Source: Cryptomeria japonica
Lineage: Eukaryota; Streptophyta; Pinopsida; Cupressales; Cupressaceae
Direction of reading: 5' to 3'
Assembly (NCBI RefSeq): GCF_030272615.1
Contig: NC_081414.1
Coordinates: forward strand, 521,920,185 to 521,984,184
Length of the DNA: 64,000 bases
Each line of letters begins with the position of its first letter. Positions within the stretch are counted from its first letter, which is position 1. Below the pieces are notes generated by a model that made no database searches, was not told the origin of the DNA, and saw only the letters and a list, made by a program, of their open reading frames with translations. This document shows, piece after piece, positions 11,869-23,048 of the stretch. Position numbers and translations under genes: made by a program.

Positions 11869-13357
11869 TACAATATGAAATAAACAAAATGCAAAACCGA
11901 TTACCAACAAAATGCAAATAAGGTGTGTAGGAAATATATCTAAAAGATTAATACAACACACACATGAAGATGCAACACATAACACTAGATGTACGAGGAA
12001 AACCCAATGTGGGAAAAACCTCGATGAGAATAGTTGTTGGAGATCTTCTACTCCAATCCATCCTCACAATGAAAAGATCTTATTACAAATTTTAGGGCAC
12101 CAACCCCTCATTTATGAGCACTAACCCTAAAGGAGCATCGACCCCTACACAATTTATAGGCTATAGTCTAAAGGAGCTACAACCCCTACACTAAGCTACT
12201 TAGTGAAAATAATATGAAAATTCAGATACACAAAAGAGATCCCTATTGCAAATGAAGTTTTGCAACCCTTTAGTACTCTACTTTGCTAGTTTCCATCTTA
12301 CTGGTTTGTGATCACTCCACACACTGTAACTAAACATATCTGTTGATTCTAACTCTATTGAGTCTTCTCTCCCTCTTTCTGCTGAATTCAACTTACTCTT
12401 GATCACACTTTATTAAGGTCCATCTCAGTCAGTTTGTCACCTCTGCATTTTGCACTCTCTGTTAGTTTGTTCCTTACACCAATTTACCTTGCTTCTCCTT
12501 ACTAGTACAATCTTCACTCACAAACACTTCAGATGTTTTTCTCTTTGGTTCTCAACAATTTCACTCTATCCTTCACACTTTAGTAGCAACAACTATATGT
12601 CTTAGGTTGCCTTATTTAAACTGAATCTTTCTTGCCAAAAACCAATTCAAATAGAGGGCAACTAGGGTTTCCCTCCACTGATCAAAATTTCATCAAATCT
12701 AATATGATCTACCCTGGATTGCTCACTTTCTTTGGAAGGATAAAACATCACTTGTTTTTCATCTGTCTAATGCATATTTGCTAAAAATAGCAAACCTAAC
12801 CCTGCTTTTTGACCTTGAAACTAGTCGACACATTTATGATCCAGTTGTTTCTTGTTTGAGGTCATCCTGCAATCGGATTTCATGCTTTGATCATGACGCC
12901 AGCAACCATCTGATTTTCCTCTGTCATCCATCCTTCATCAAGTCACAAACACCTGTAATCAATCCATAATTTTTTCAATCACATTAAATGTTGACCTGTC
13001 ACACCTACTATGCCTTAACGATGCACACACCAACCTCTAGCTTTATGCCAACTAGAATCCACCTGTCAAACACGTCGACAATCGACCCACCAACATTGAA
13101 TCGGTTCATGCTCATTCATTTGACAAAACTCCATATCGGTTCAATCCCTTACCAGTATAACCTTCTCATGTTGCTATCCAATAGCATACACTACATTAGT
13201 AGCTCAACTTCACCTCTAGTGGTTTGTGATGTCTTTGACACGTTGCCTCTTCATCACAAATATTATCACAAACAAATGACCAGCCTACATACCGGTTATG
13301 TCTTCCACCATACCGGTTGACATGCCTTCATGACTCAAGAGTCCTAAGATAGTAACA
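11869..13357 (-). repeat. 3' LTR of element E (both ends eroded)
   Basis: It aligns by eye with 43282-44857; in the block 11925-12125 roughly nine bases in ten match. About 77 bases at its outer end are missing, where element D begins instead, and about 80 bases near its inner start differ or are absent. It lies directly beyond the RNase H end and a minus-strand polypurine tract (ttaagggggagt, 13365-13376). Confidence 0.75.
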
Positions 13358-13396
13358 ATTGTTGACTCCCCCTTAACCATACATCCTCCTACACAT

Positions 13397-15742
13397 TTAA
13401 GTGATGTCGGATGGTGGGAAAACTCCCATATTTTGTCTCAAGTACTCAAATGGGCCCAAAGGAAGTGGCTTGGTAAATATATCAGCAATCTGCTCACCAG
13501 TTGGAACATATTCTACTATGACCTCCTTGTCTGCTACCTTCTCCCTCAAGAAGTGATACTTGATTACAATGTGTTTTGTTCTTGAGTGCATTACTATATT
13601 CTTGGAGATGTTGACTGCACTTGAGCTATCACACCAAATTGGAATAGGTTCTGTTATCTCCACCTATATGTATTGCATTATCTCCTTCATCCATAAAACC
13701 TATGAACAACATGTAGCAGCTACTATATACTCTGCCTCGGTAGTAGATAATGACATTGTATTTCTTCTTGTTGTGCCATGATACTAACCAGTCTCCTAAG
13801 TAGAAATCACCTCCACTTGTACTTTTTCGGTCATCAATACTTCCTGCCCAATCTGCATTAGTATAAGCCTGCAAAGATAAGTCTCGTTTCTTTGAATGCC
13901 ACAGGCCATAATTGATAGTTTCTTGTAGATACCTGAAGACTCTCTTGACTGCATTTAAGTGAGACTATTTAGGAGCAGCTTGGAATCTTGCTACCATGCA
14001 AATATCTTATACAATATATGGTCTAGATGTTGTTAGATTTAATAGATTACCAATCATACACCTATACAGTGTTTGCTCAACTTCTGATGACTCATCTAGT
14101 TTTCTCAACTTACAACTAGTATCCATGGGAGTACTTACCAATTTGTTGTCCTCCATTTGAAATTTATTCAATATGTCTTTAACATACTTGGTTTGTGAGA
14201 TGAAAATTCATTTCTTCTGTTGTGAGATCTACAAGCCAAGAAAATGGGACAACTCACCCAACATGGACATCTAAAATTTTGTCTTCATTTGGTCTACAAA
14301 TTCTTTGACACGATGTCCTTGTCTCCACCAAAGATAATATCATCCACATATACAATAACTATAGTCATGTGATCAACATTTACCTTGACATGCAAGTTAT
14401 TGTCTGCATTCCCTTTCCGGAATCCTTGCTCCCTCAAGTATTTATCTAACCGGGAATACCATGCTCTGGGAGTTTGCTTCAAACCATACAGGGCTTTCTT
14501 CAACCAACACACAAAACTATCATCATCATGTAATAGATATCCTTCTGGTTGTTCCATATACACTTCTTCTTCAAGGTTACCATTCAAAAATGTAGATTTA
14601 ACATCCATTTGGTAAACCTTGCATCCTTTATAAGAAGAGAAAGCTAAAAACATTCTTATTGCCTCTAACCTAGCAACCAATGAAAAGCTTTCTTCGAGGT
14701 CAATACCTTCCACTTGAGCATACCCTTTGCAAACTAACTTTTCTTGATGTCAGATTATCTTGCCTCCTTCATTCATCTTATTTCGGTACATCCACTTGGT
14801 ACCTATGACATTCCTGTTTGCCGGTCTAGGAACAAGTTCCCATGTTTTATTTTTCTCAATTAGTTTCAACTCTTCATCCATGGAATCTATCCATTTCTCA
14901 CTTTTGCTAGCTATATCAAAAAATTTGGGTTCTAATTTTATCATGAGGCAAAAATTTACCTACTCATTATCTCGGCCTAGTCTCATTCTGGTTTGCACAC
15001 CATCATTTTTATCTCCTATGATTTGTTCTTCCAGATGGTTCTTCTACACATACCAGTTGTAGTTATTGCTTGGTGTTTCTTCTACTAGTCGATTTCTAGA
15101 TTGATCTTCATGCTCATCATCTGAAACATCAATATAGGGTGTCGGTGAAGATTCTTTCTTATGTAGGTCTTCATCTATTCTCACTGTTATACTATCAACC
15201 ATTTTTCTCAATTTCTTCTTGTAGCATTTATAGGATTTTCTATTGGTTGATCAACCCAAGAAGATTCCTTCATCACTCCTAGAATCAAAACATTATAATC
15301 CATCGGCATCTCTCTTGATGAAGCACTTACTACCAAACACTCTAAAATGCTTGAGTGATGGTTTCCGGTCGTTAATAACTCATAAGGAGTCATTCTACTA
15401 TTCACTCTTAGTTGTACCCAGTTTAATGTATGACTTGCTTCCTTCCAGTATGTATCTGGTATGCTAGCCTCATTCAACATTGTTCTAGCCATTTCCTTTA
15501 TTTTCCTATTATTCCTTTCTACCACACCATTTTGTTGTGGTGTTCTTGTTGTTGAATATTGTCTCTAGATTCCATGTTTCTCACAATAGTCAATAAACTC
15601 ATTTGAAGAATATTCTCCACCCTGGTCTGATCTTAAACACTTTAACCGGTGTCCACTGTCATATTCAACCATCCTTCTAAAAATATTGAATCTTTCAAAT
15701 GCTTGTGATTTTTCATGCAAAAATGTCACTCGAGTCATCCTT
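13397..15742 (-). pseudogene. Element E pol: C-terminal integrase, RT and RNase H
   Basis: Reading leftwards from 15742: integrase core with SDQGGEYSSNEF and TPQQNGVVERNN, the integrase C-terminal part, reverse transcriptase (14944-14294) with KWMYRNKMNEGG, QMDVKSTFLNGNLEEEVY, KALYGLKQTPRAWYSRLD and an intact YVDDIIFGG, then RNase H (13397-13663) with WCDSSSAVNISKN and FTKPLPLGPFEYLR. The frame changes several times and stops interrupt it. Bases 13875-14293 encode the connection between RT and RNase H in decayed form. The end at 13397 lies just before the polypurine tract and LTR. Confidence 0.9.
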
Positions 15743-15747
15743 GAGTA

Positions 15748-16146
15748 TGTTAGGGTTTCAAGCAGATCTGAAGCAAATATAAACTAACAATTATATGCAA
15801 ATTTAAATACAAAAGATAAAGAAATAAAATAGGACACAGATAACACAGAGATTTAACGTGGTTCACCCAGAATGGGTTACGTCCACCATACACAGTTGTC
15901 TAATCTTTCTTATTATCCAGCAAAAACAGTACATCAACCTTACAATGCCTTAAGCATCCTAGCCGCTTATAACATGTGTTTTTAGGGCAACAAACAAAGT
16001 CGGCCTTTTTAGGGTTTTATTACAATGTCGGTTTTCATCAATGAAAAATGGCAAAAAAAAATTCTCGGGGGCTGCCGCCCCCAAACCCTAGTGAGGATAC
16101 ATGTTGAGTGTATAGTACTTTGCTGATCAATCACCACATTTCAACA
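15748..16146 (-). repeat. 3' LTR of element B
   Basis: The 399-base LTR is adjacent to a minus-strand polypurine tract (complement of 16147-16160). Compared by eye with 20230-20651 there are roughly 25 substitutions, mostly transitions, plus an indel of about 20 bases near 16070, so the insertion is not recent. Confidence 0.9.
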
Positions 16147-16243
16147 ATCTCCCACTTGGAGACTAATACTACATGACACCACTGTACATGTAGCATCTGC
16201 TGGATAAAACACTAGGACTCGACTGGTATAAATTCCACAATTA

Positions 16244-19200
16244 TCAATCAAGAAGACCAACAGAAACTGATGAAGAAATCAGCTTCTCCTGTGGAACTAG
16301 CTTCGTGAACATATTGGCAGGATTCTCACTTGTGTGAATCTTCTCAAGCCATAATTGACCCTCCTCCAAAATAGTCCGAATGAAGTGGTACCTGAGCTAA
16401 ATGTGCTTTGTCCTTGAATGAAAAGAAGAGTTCTTTGTAAGATGAATGGCACTCTAGCTATCAATATACAATGGGCTATCCTCTTTTGTCTAACCCAATT
16501 CCTCTAGAAAACATTGCAACCAAACCATCTCATTGCTGGCTTCTATAGCAACAACATACTCAGCTTCAGTGGTTGAAAGTGCAACAACCTTTTGCAGCCT
16601 AGAAATCCAATTGACTGCAGTTCCCACTATAGTAAAAACATACCTTGTAGTACTCCTTCGTGAATCAATATCACTTGCCAGATCAGAGTCAACAAATCCA
16701 CTCAGAGTAGCATTAGATCCTTTGAAACCTAATTCCTTCATAGTGGTTCCTTTTAAATACCGAAGAATCCATTTCATAGCATTCCAATGTTCCATACCCG
16801 GATTACTCATAAACCTGGTCACAACTCCCACTACATGTGCAATATCTGGCCTTGTGCATACCATTACATACATCAGACTGCCAATAGATGATGAATACGA
16901 GATGTTAGACTTTTTATTAACCTCTTCCTGTGCCTTTGGGCACATCTCCTTAGTCAATTTGAAATGACTAGCCAAAGGTGTACTAACTGCTTTTGCATCC
17001 TGCATGTTAAATCTTTTCAACACCTTCTTTATATACTCACTTTGGGACAAATTCAAGGTTCTATTTTTCCTATCCCGTGTAATCCTCATACCAAGAATTT
17101 TCTTAGCTACACCCAAATCCTTCATAGCAATGACCTGGCTAATTAATGTTTAAGATCATTTATGTGTTCCATGTTAGAACCAGCAACAAGCATGTCATCA
17201 ACATAAAGCAACAGGATAATATAACTGCCATTATCCAATCTCTTAAAATATACACAATGATCATAATGACATCTATGATAACCGTGTTCAGCCATGAAAC
17301 TATCAAATTTTAAATACCATTGTCGGGGTGCTTGCTTTAGGCCATAAAGACTTTTCTTCAACCTACACACCAAGTTCTTCTTACCTTTGACCTCATATCC
17401 CTGTGGTTGCAACATGTAAATTTCCTCCTCCAAATCTCCATGGAGAAAAGTTGTTTTCACATCTAATTTTTCAAGATGTAAATCATCTGCAGCCACAAGA
17501 CTAAGTACAGTTCTAATTGAAGTCATTTTTACAACTGGAGAAAATATTTCATCATAATCTATACCCTTGTTCTGTGCAAAACCTTTTACCACAAGTCTGG
17601 CCTTATATCTTTTCTGACCTCCTTCCTCCTCCTTTAGCTAATAAACCCATTTGTTAGGCAAGGCTCTTTTTTCTATAGGTAAAGGGACTAAGTCCGAAAT
17701 CTTATTTTTCATCAAGGAGTCCATCTCCTCTTTCATGCCTAGCTCCCACTATTGTTTGGCATCTACCTACATTGCTTCTTCATATTCTTCTGGTTCACCA
17801 GAATCCATTAATAAAATAGAATAAAAAGAAGGAGAAAATCTTTTAGGGGGTCTACTTGTCCTTGTAGAATGTCTAACACTTACAGGAGTTTGTGGGACAA
17901 TCTGTTGTTGCTGAGCATTAGGTACCTATGGCATTTCATTTTCAGGAATCTCATCCAACACCACATATTCTTGTTTGTCATGTTCATGCTTCTTTTCCTG
18001 CATCTATTCTTTATACATAGCCTTCTCATTGAATATGACATCTCTACTTCTAATTATTTTCTTATTTTCAAAATTCCATAACCGATAGCCATATTCATCT
18101 ATCCCATATCCAATGAAGGTACATTTCTGAGATTTAGCATCAAGCTTGGTTCTGTTTTCTTTATCAACATGGACAAAAGCTTCGCAACCAAAAGTTTTTA
18201 GAAAAGAATAATTTACCTTTTTACCAGTCCATGCCTCCTCTAGAATACCACCATCCAAAGGGGTTGAAGGTCCTCTATTTATCAAATAGTCAACAATATG
18301 TACAGCATCTACCCAAAAATGTAAGGGCAATCCAGCATGCAATCTCATGTTCCTCGTGCGTTCCATGATAGTCCTATTCATTGTCTCTGACACACCATTT
18401 TCCTGTGGAGTTCTTGGAACTATCTTCTACTTTTGAATCCCATTTAAGGAGTAGTAATCTTCAAATGCTTTGCTGCAATACTCACCTCCATTATCCAATC
18501 TGAGACACTTCAACTTTTTTCCTATCTTATTCTCAACCAAAGCTTTCCATTTCTTAAAAGTTTCAAAAACATCTAATTTTTTATTTAGGAAATATACTCA
18601 TGTTTTTCTGGTTGAGTCATCAATTAAAATAGCATAATAACAAGAGCCACCAAGAGATGATACCTGAGTCGGTCCCCATACATCTGAATGTACAAGCTCT
18701 AACTTCTCACTCTTCTTCTCTTTCCTAACCTTGAGAAATCTGACTCTTTTCTATTTACCATAAACACAGTTTTCACAGAACTCTAAATCAATCTTCTTTA
18801 GTCCTAGCAATAGATTTTTGGAGTGAAGGGTTTTCATCCCTTTCTCACTCATGTGCCCAAGCCTATGGTGCCACATTATCGAATCTGTTCTTGCAACATT
18901 TATTGTTGTTGTCCCTGTAGTAACTTTATCTATAGCAGCTAGGGTAGAGTAAGTGTTACCTGTACATAGATATAATGTGACCACCTTCGTACATTTAGCT
19001 ATTACTAATGATCCTTTAGCGACCTTCCACATACTGTCTGAGAGGGTAACTATGCAACACTCACTACCTAGTTGCCCTGCAGAAATTAAATTTCTTCTTA
19101 AATTAGGAACATATCTTACCTCCTGCAGAAACCAGTCATTTCCATTCTGCAACTTGATCTTTATCTTTCCTTTTCCAAGAATTTGACAAGGCTCATCATC

Positions 19201-20169
19201 ACCCAAATATACCTGTCCAAAATCACCTTGAACATAATCTAGAAAATATTTTCTATGGGGTGTAGCATGAAATGAAGCCCCAGAATCTATTACCCAGGAA
19301 TCATTAACATTATCCAAACATAAGATTAAAGCATCTTGTAAAGTATTACTTGCAATATTATCTTCCTTACTGTCATTTTCATTTTTGTCTCCTTCTTTGT
19401 TTTTCTGAGACCAATAGTCTTTCTTTAGATGACCAGGCTTTCCATAGTACCAGTGATCTTTCTTTCCTTTAGATTGAGAGCATCCTTTCTTTGAATTCCC
19501 TCGTGACTTCTCATTCCCAGGGCCTTTTCCTCTTTCCTTTGATCTTCCTCTGTTCTCCACATTCAAAACACTACCCAATGATGCTAGAGTCTCACCTATG
19601 CTTTTCCTTCACATTTCCTCGCTTAGGATAATACCAACATTATCATCAAATACCAGAGTATTTTTACTAGAGATAGAGTTACTTACAGCCATAACCAAGC
19701 TATTCCAGCTTTCTAGCAAAGAACATAAAATCAAGAGAGCCCTAACCTCTTCTGCAAAAGTAATTTTTACCGAAGACAATTGACTAGTAATTATATTAAA
19801 TTCATTTAAGTGCTCCGCTACAGATCCTCCCTCACTCATTTTCAAATTAAACAGACGCTTCATAAGAAATACCTTATTCGAAGCTGAGGGTTTCTCATAC
19901 AACTTAGCCAATGTTGCCATCAAATCTACAGTCATTTTTGCTTCTGTTATATTAAATGCTACGGATGGTGCAAGGCACAATCGAATGGATCCCAGTGCCT
20001 TTCTATCTAAAATGTCCCACTCTTCATCTGACATTATGGTCGGTTTCTTTGCCTTTCCTTCCAATGGCTGCCACAAATCCTTTTGATACAGGTAATCCTC
20101 CATCTGTATTTTCCATAACTGATAATTCTATCCGTTAAACTTTTTGACCTTGAATTTGGAATCCTCCAT
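16244..20169 (-). pseudogene. gag-pol of copia element B
   Basis: The ATG at 20169 starts a gag of the usual copia type; a TAG follows within 15 codons. Further on: the gag domain to about 19609, a zinc knuckle that has lost its cysteines (HWYYGKPGHLKKDYW, about 19455-19411), protease with WVIDSGASFHAT, the integrase zinc region ending in CENCVYGK, integrase (18393-18004; NRTIMERTRNM, FGCEAFVHV), RT (17592-17143; KTTFLHGDLEEEIYM, SLYGLKQAPRQWYLKFD, intact YVDDML) and RNase H with STTEAEYV. Gag through RT share one frame; a one-base loss near 17143 shifts the rest. Stop codons and the damaged zinc knuckle show it is dead. It ends at a TGA at 16244-16246. Confidence 0.92.
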
Positions 20170-20215
20170 TGCTCCCACTCAAATCTGAAAGTCCTGCCAA
20201 TTTACAAAAAACCTC

Positions 20216-20227
20216 GCTCTGATACCA
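20216..20227 (-). promoter_or_regulatory. primer binding site of element B
   Basis: The minus strand reads TGGTATCAGAGC two bases inside the 5' LTR, the usual plant copia match to the 3' end of initiator methionine tRNA. Confidence 0.9.
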
Positions 20228-20229
20228 AT

Positions 20230-20651
20230 TGTTAGGGTTTCAAGCAGATCCGAAGCAAATATGAACTAACAATTATATGCAGATTTAAATACAAAAGATA
20301 AAGAAATAAAATAGGACATAGATAACATAGAGATTTAACGTGGTTCACCCAAAATGGGTTACGTCCACCATACACAGTCGTCCAATCTTTCTTATTATCC
20401 AACAAAAATAGTACATCAACCTTACAATACCTTAAGCATCCCAGCCACTTATAACATGCATTTTTAGGGCAACAAACAAAGTCGGCCTTTTTAGGGTTTT
20501 ATTACAATGTCGGTTTTCATCAATGGAAAATGGCAAAAAAAATTTCTCGGGGGCTCCTACCCCCGAACCCCTGCCCGGGCCAGCCCCAAACCCTGGTGAG
20601 GATACGTGCTGAGTGTACAGTACTTTGCTACTCTGTCACCACATTTCAACA
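20230..20651 (-). repeat. 5' LTR of element B
   Basis: The 422-base partner of 15748-16146, next to the primer site on one side and to the target duplication gagta on the other. It has an extra GC-rich stretch of about 20 bases near 20565-20590. Confidence 0.92.
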
Positions 20652-20656
20652 GAGTA

Positions 20657-23048
20657 GTCATCAATGAATAAAATGAAGTATCTCTCATTGGTCAAAGCCC
20701 TTGTCCTTGTTGGTCCACACAAATCTATATGTAATAACTCCAAAGGTCTTGACGTAGGTATTATACTCTTTTGTTTTTCAACTCACTTTGATTTTCTTGC
20801 CTATGATGTATTCATCACAAAAGGTGCTTTTGGGTTTAGTTATTTGTGGAATATTTCTCACATACCGGTTTTTCCTTATCTTCACTAGATTATCAAAATT
20901 CACATGACCTAATCTTTGATGCCACAACCAGCTTTCATCAACTTCTCTCATCATGCATTGAGGCTCATAGCATTCCTTCAGATTATAGACATTACCATAT
21001 GTTCTATTTCCCTCTGCTACAACCTAATTGTTCCTCTATTTGATTATCTAACAACTGGTAGAGTCAAATGTGAACTTGTATCCTTTGTCACACATCTGAC
21101 TTACACTTAGTAGATTATGCTTTAGTCCTTCCACATAGTACACATCATGAGCCTTGAGATTTCTATCAATATTCAATATACCACAACCCTTAATCTTGAT
21201 AGAGGAGTTGTCACCAAACCAGACATAACCACCATTCCAATCATCAAGCTTGATAAACTTTTTCTTGTCTTTGGTCATGTGATTTGTGTAGCCACTATAA
21301 AATACCCACAAATTCTTCCTTTTAGCATGTAGATCAGTATACACAATCAATCTTGATACTTTCTTGTTCTTCTCCCTCTCTATCCAAACATGTTTCTCTT
21401 CTTTCTTCTCCTCTTCTATCATCTTTTGTTCCGGTTTAGCCACTATCTTCTGATCTGGTATTGTTTTCTTTTGTTTGCTAGTTCTCAACTTGCAATGCCT
21501 TGCTATGTGACCAAATTTTGGACACTTGTAACATTTTACATTAGTATTGAAGGATGTATCCAAAGCATTCTTGTAGGACATCTACACATTTCTCCTACAC
21601 TCATAAGTCTTATGACAAAACTCATTGCTAACATGTGACATTTGTACCTTGTAATGTAGCAAATGAGTTTCTACTCCTAAAAGTGGGTTTTACATTCATT
21701 TCCTACAATCTGCCATTCTATGACCGAACTTATTACACCGGTGACAATAGCCATGAAAGTTTGGAACATATCGGTTAGATTGTCTTGGTCCTACAAATGA
21801 CTGCCCACCGGGGGTCTTCCTTTCATGTTGCTTACTCTAGTGAATCCTTCATGATCAACTCTTACATTTATCCTTGGATCTACATGTTGGTGCATTGAGT
21901 ATGTTCTCTAGTTCATTGATTGTGTATATCAGTTTGTGTGACGGTTCTTAACAGCATCTGCATATGTCTTCTTACCAGTATCTTTTCTTATCGTGAATGT
22001 CTTCTTCTCTTCACCTTCATTTGAAGAAGTAAATAGTATCTCCTTATTGAATTTGTCTTTTCTATTTGAAATTTAACCCTCTTCAAATCCTAAGCCACTG
22101 GTATCTTTATATTGCTTCTATTTTCTCAACATCTTGTCTAAAGCTTCGGTGTTGCCTTCATATTTGCTTCTCACTTTCATCTCTTCCTTGCTTTTCTCTT
22201 ATTCCTTTTGGAGCTTGACAATTTCTTCTTCCAGGTTCTAATTCTCCTTCTCTTTTCTACTCAAGTTTGTACTAGTAACTTCAGGGATCCTTGTGGCCTC
22301 TTCCAATTGAAGTTTTAGATTTGCAATTGTTTTCTTGGATTCTTCAAGAGATTCTTCCAACAACTCTTGTTCTTCAGCTGCAACTTTTTTCACCTTCTTC
22401 AAATCTCTTCTTGCTTTCTTCAGTTCTTCCAAGGCGTTGATGAGCTCTGCTTCAAGGTCTACTTCTCCTTCTTGCTCTTCTTCTTCAGGTGTCAGAACCT
22501 CTTGATCCATAGAGAGGTTTTCATTGACTTCATCTTCATTGCAACAGTCATCTGAGGCACTTTCCTCATTTGTGGTATCATTTTCATGTGTAAAAAGACT
22601 AGTCTACTTTTGGTAGCTTCTTCTACCATGTCAGTAGACATTATTCTTTATGTCCTTACCCTATGATCTACTACCACTTGATTGATCATCTTCATTCTTA
22701 TCAACATAAGGACATTTAGCAAGAAAATGTCCAATCTTTCCATAGTTGAAACACATGAAAGGCAACTTGCCTTTGTACTTTCCTAAACTCATCTTGAGTC
22801 TTCTGACAAATTTTTCCATAATTTCATCAAAGTCTTCATTGGTTCCATCACGAGTAGACTCTTCTTTTCCTTTTCTTGATTTTTTGAATGTAGCTTCTTT
22901 CTTCACAGCCTCAGTAATGGTAGTCCTCGTTTCATAGGAAGTTAGGGAGCCATACAACTCATCCATTGTAAATACTTTCAACTCTTTTGCTTCTTCTATT
23001 TCTGAAACCTTTGTAGCATACTTAGGTGTGAGGGATATAAGTACTTAC
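20657..23048 (-). pseudogene. Element E: C-terminal gag, coiled coil, second zinc knuckle, protease, N-terminal integrase
   Basis: Reading leftwards from 23048: end of the gag capsid part (LTPKYATKVSEIEEAKEL, then MDELYGSL), first zinc knuckle CFNYGKIGHFLAKC (one Cys replaced by Tyr), an acidic coiled-coil region (22510-22238; EELKKARRDLKKVKK and the like), a second, complete knuckle CYKCPKFGHIARHC (about 21533-21492), protease, and the integrase N-terminal region up to element B. The protease motif reads FYSG where copia proteases have DSG, so the catalytic Asp is lost. Two knuckles separated by a coiled coil of about 300 residues is longer than the usual copia gag. Confidence 0.88.

Larger units (their letters stand above)
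15748..20651 (-). mobile_element. complete Ty1/copia element B inserted in element E integrase
   Basis: LTRs 15748-16146 and 20230-20651 both run TGTTAGGG to TTTCAACA on the plus strand. Direct copies of gagta at 15743-15747 and 20652-20656 are a perfect five-base target duplication. The interrupted integrase reads FILFIDDYS on the right side and RMTRVTF on the left, so the insertion point is inside the catalytic domain of E. Primer site, gag, pol and polypurine tract are all present in order on the minus strand. Confidence 0.95.
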
